From an uncultured Methanobrevibacter sp. (lineage in GTDB: Archaea; Methanobacteriota; Methanobacteria; Methanobacteriales; Methanobacteriaceae), in the NCBI RefSeq assembly GCF_902771435.1, contig NZ_CACXXB010000014.1, forward strand, positions 1 through 48,760: a stretch of DNA of 48,760 nt, given 5' to 3'. This document shows positions 48,158 through 48,760 of this stretch, piece by piece. Below the pieces are notes generated by a model. That model was not told the origin of the DNA. It was given only the letters and a program-made list of their open reading frames with translations, and did no database searches. Position 1 is the first letter of the stretch; each line of letters opens with the position of its first letter. A program made the position numbers and the translations under genes.

Positions 48158-48687
48158 TATAGTTACATTTATATACTAGTAGTTTTTATTCATATTATTT
48201 TTAAGTTGAATATTGACTATTCTTTCTCAATTAATAATTTGGATAAATATTTTTTTTTATTTCAACATTTCAGCTTTTTTTAAAATTTTAATTTTTAATT
48301 TTTATAAATTTATTATTTTTTTGATTTAAATTATATTTAATCTTTATTTGTAAATTTAAGTTTTAAAATTAATTTTTGAAATAATTAATTTATTATTGCA
48401 ATATTTTTTAATTGATTTTGTTACTCAAACTTGTCTGTCTATTAGTTGTGCTATGTGTTTTTATGGCGTTGGTTTAAGTCATATTGTATTTACAATTCTG
48501 ACTATGATGACTGCTTTTCCACATGTAGCTATAAATTTGTGAGTACTTGAGTTTTTTCGAGTATGATGTTGGTTTTGTAGATGTGGTGAATTAGTTACAA
48601 ATTAATTTGTTTCAAATTTATTGTGTATACTCGTCTATATTTTTAGCGTACTTCATAATACTTATTATTATGTCTGTTATGTGTTCA
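48158..48687 (+). other. Non-coding rRNA operon promoter and leader
   Basis: 530 nt without a gene. A strong TATA box TTTATATA (48168-48175) could be the rRNA promoter, with a start near 48195 and a long leader. I also see a 7-bp hairpin (TACTTGA 48544-48550 with TCGAGTA 48557-48563) and a perfect palindrome ACAAATTAATTTGT (48597-48610). One arm of the 16S processing stem must lie here, but its partner is beyond the window. Confidence 0.6.
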
Positions 48688-48760
48688 ATTCTGTTTGATC
48701 CTGGCAGATGCTACTGCTATTGGGATTCGATTAAGCCATGCAAGTCGAACGAGTTTAGGC
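48688..48760 (+). rRNA. 16S ribosomal RNA, 5' end (partial)
   Basis: The sequence from ATTCTGTTTGATCCTGGCAG onward, with AAGCCATGCAAGTCGAACG, is the conserved start of 16S rRNA. Helix 1 is TCTGT (48690-48694) with GCAGA (48704-48708), a Methanobrevibacter-type variant of the usual archaeal TCCGG/CCGGA. The gene continues beyond the window; the exact 5' end is set by processing and may vary by a few bases. Confidence 0.97.

Noticed and set aside
48505..48520. ATGATGACTG in the rRNA leader as a second C/D sRNA
   Set aside because: No D box, C' box or closing stem at suitable distance.
1..48760. CRISPR arrays, tRNA genes and complete insertion sequences
   Set aside because: I looked in the gaps for spaced direct repeats, cloverleaf T-arm motifs and transposase motifs and found none.

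Overview
The window is chromosomal DNA from an AT-rich methanogen of the Methanobacteriales, most likely a Methanobrevibacter. Several things point there. The last 73 bases are the 5' end of an archaeal 16S rRNA gene with a Methanobrevibacter-like helix 1. There are pseudomurein-type Mur ligase and MraY-like genes, NikR, a proteasome-activating nucleotidase (PAN), archaeal NAC, aMBF1, an archaeal-type split glutamate synthase, methanogen-restricted DUF families and an adhesin-like protein. Promoters have archaeal TATA boxes, and many genes carry an AGGTGAT- or GGAGG-type ribosome binding site.

Layout. 1-300: no clear gene; two strong hairpins, one resembling an IS200/IS605 right end. 318-5402: NAC, a metallophosphoesterase, a NYN-type nuclease-like protein overlapping a membrane-anchored class III cyclase-like protein, a small membrane protein, and argJ. 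5493-10095: a 34-aa very basic protein, two paralogous SAM methyltransferases flanking a divergent PF01996 (F420 gamma-glutamyl ligase-like) gene with an NrpR-type operator, and a methyltransferase-tarI-tarJ operon predicted to make CDP-ribitol. 10102-15100: an Rpn-like protein, a MarR-MATE efflux operon, a small unknown and a YhgE/Pip-like membrane protein. 15101-21959: an adhesin-like protein, a tandem pair of half-size membrane proteins, a 55-aa Cys-rich protein, a STAS-like protein, LtrA, SAP-domain and DUF998 genes, and a GNAT/iron-sulfur gene pair. 22040-25396: argB, then a minus-strand operon of an isocitrate/isopropylmalate-type dehydrogenase (AksF or LeuB) and an AMP-forming acyl ligase. 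25574-31195: HEAT-repeat proteins and a three-gene glutamate synthase behind two tandem GGAA-N6-TTCC operators, then a YczE-like membrane protein and a flavoprotein. 31217-36179: a minus-strand group (holin-like/phosphodiesterase fusion, LOG-like, DUF2115) and unknowns. 36298-45893: nikR, a methyltransferase, a hydrogenase maturation protease, a pseudomurein block (ATP-grasp ligase, MraY-like transferase, Mur ligase, two exported or anchored unknowns), a DUF356-like gene, aMBF1 and PAN. 45913-45980: an unannotated C/D box guide sRNA just after PAN. 46070-48157: a PH-domain membrane protein and the tRNA G10 methyltransferase. 48158-48687: non-coding rRNA leader; 48688-end: 16S rRNA.

Themes. 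Nitrogen assimilation: glutamate synthase and the PF01996 gene carry the same operator type and would form one regulon; argJ and argB provide arginine. Envelope: the pseudomurein genes, CDP-ribitol genes, adhesin and several exported proteins. Nickel and hydrogenase: nikR beside a hydrogenase protease. RNA and protein quality control: NAC, PAN, aMBF1, the tRNA methylase and the C/D sRNA. A recurring structural feature is that stop codons lie inside the terminator hairpins.

The strongest undescribed items are the C/D sRNA, the nitrogen-type operator in front of the PF01996 gene, the NYN nuclease/cyclase-like gene pair, and the CDP-ribitol operon with its methyltransferase. I saw no CRISPR array, tRNA gene or complete transposase.
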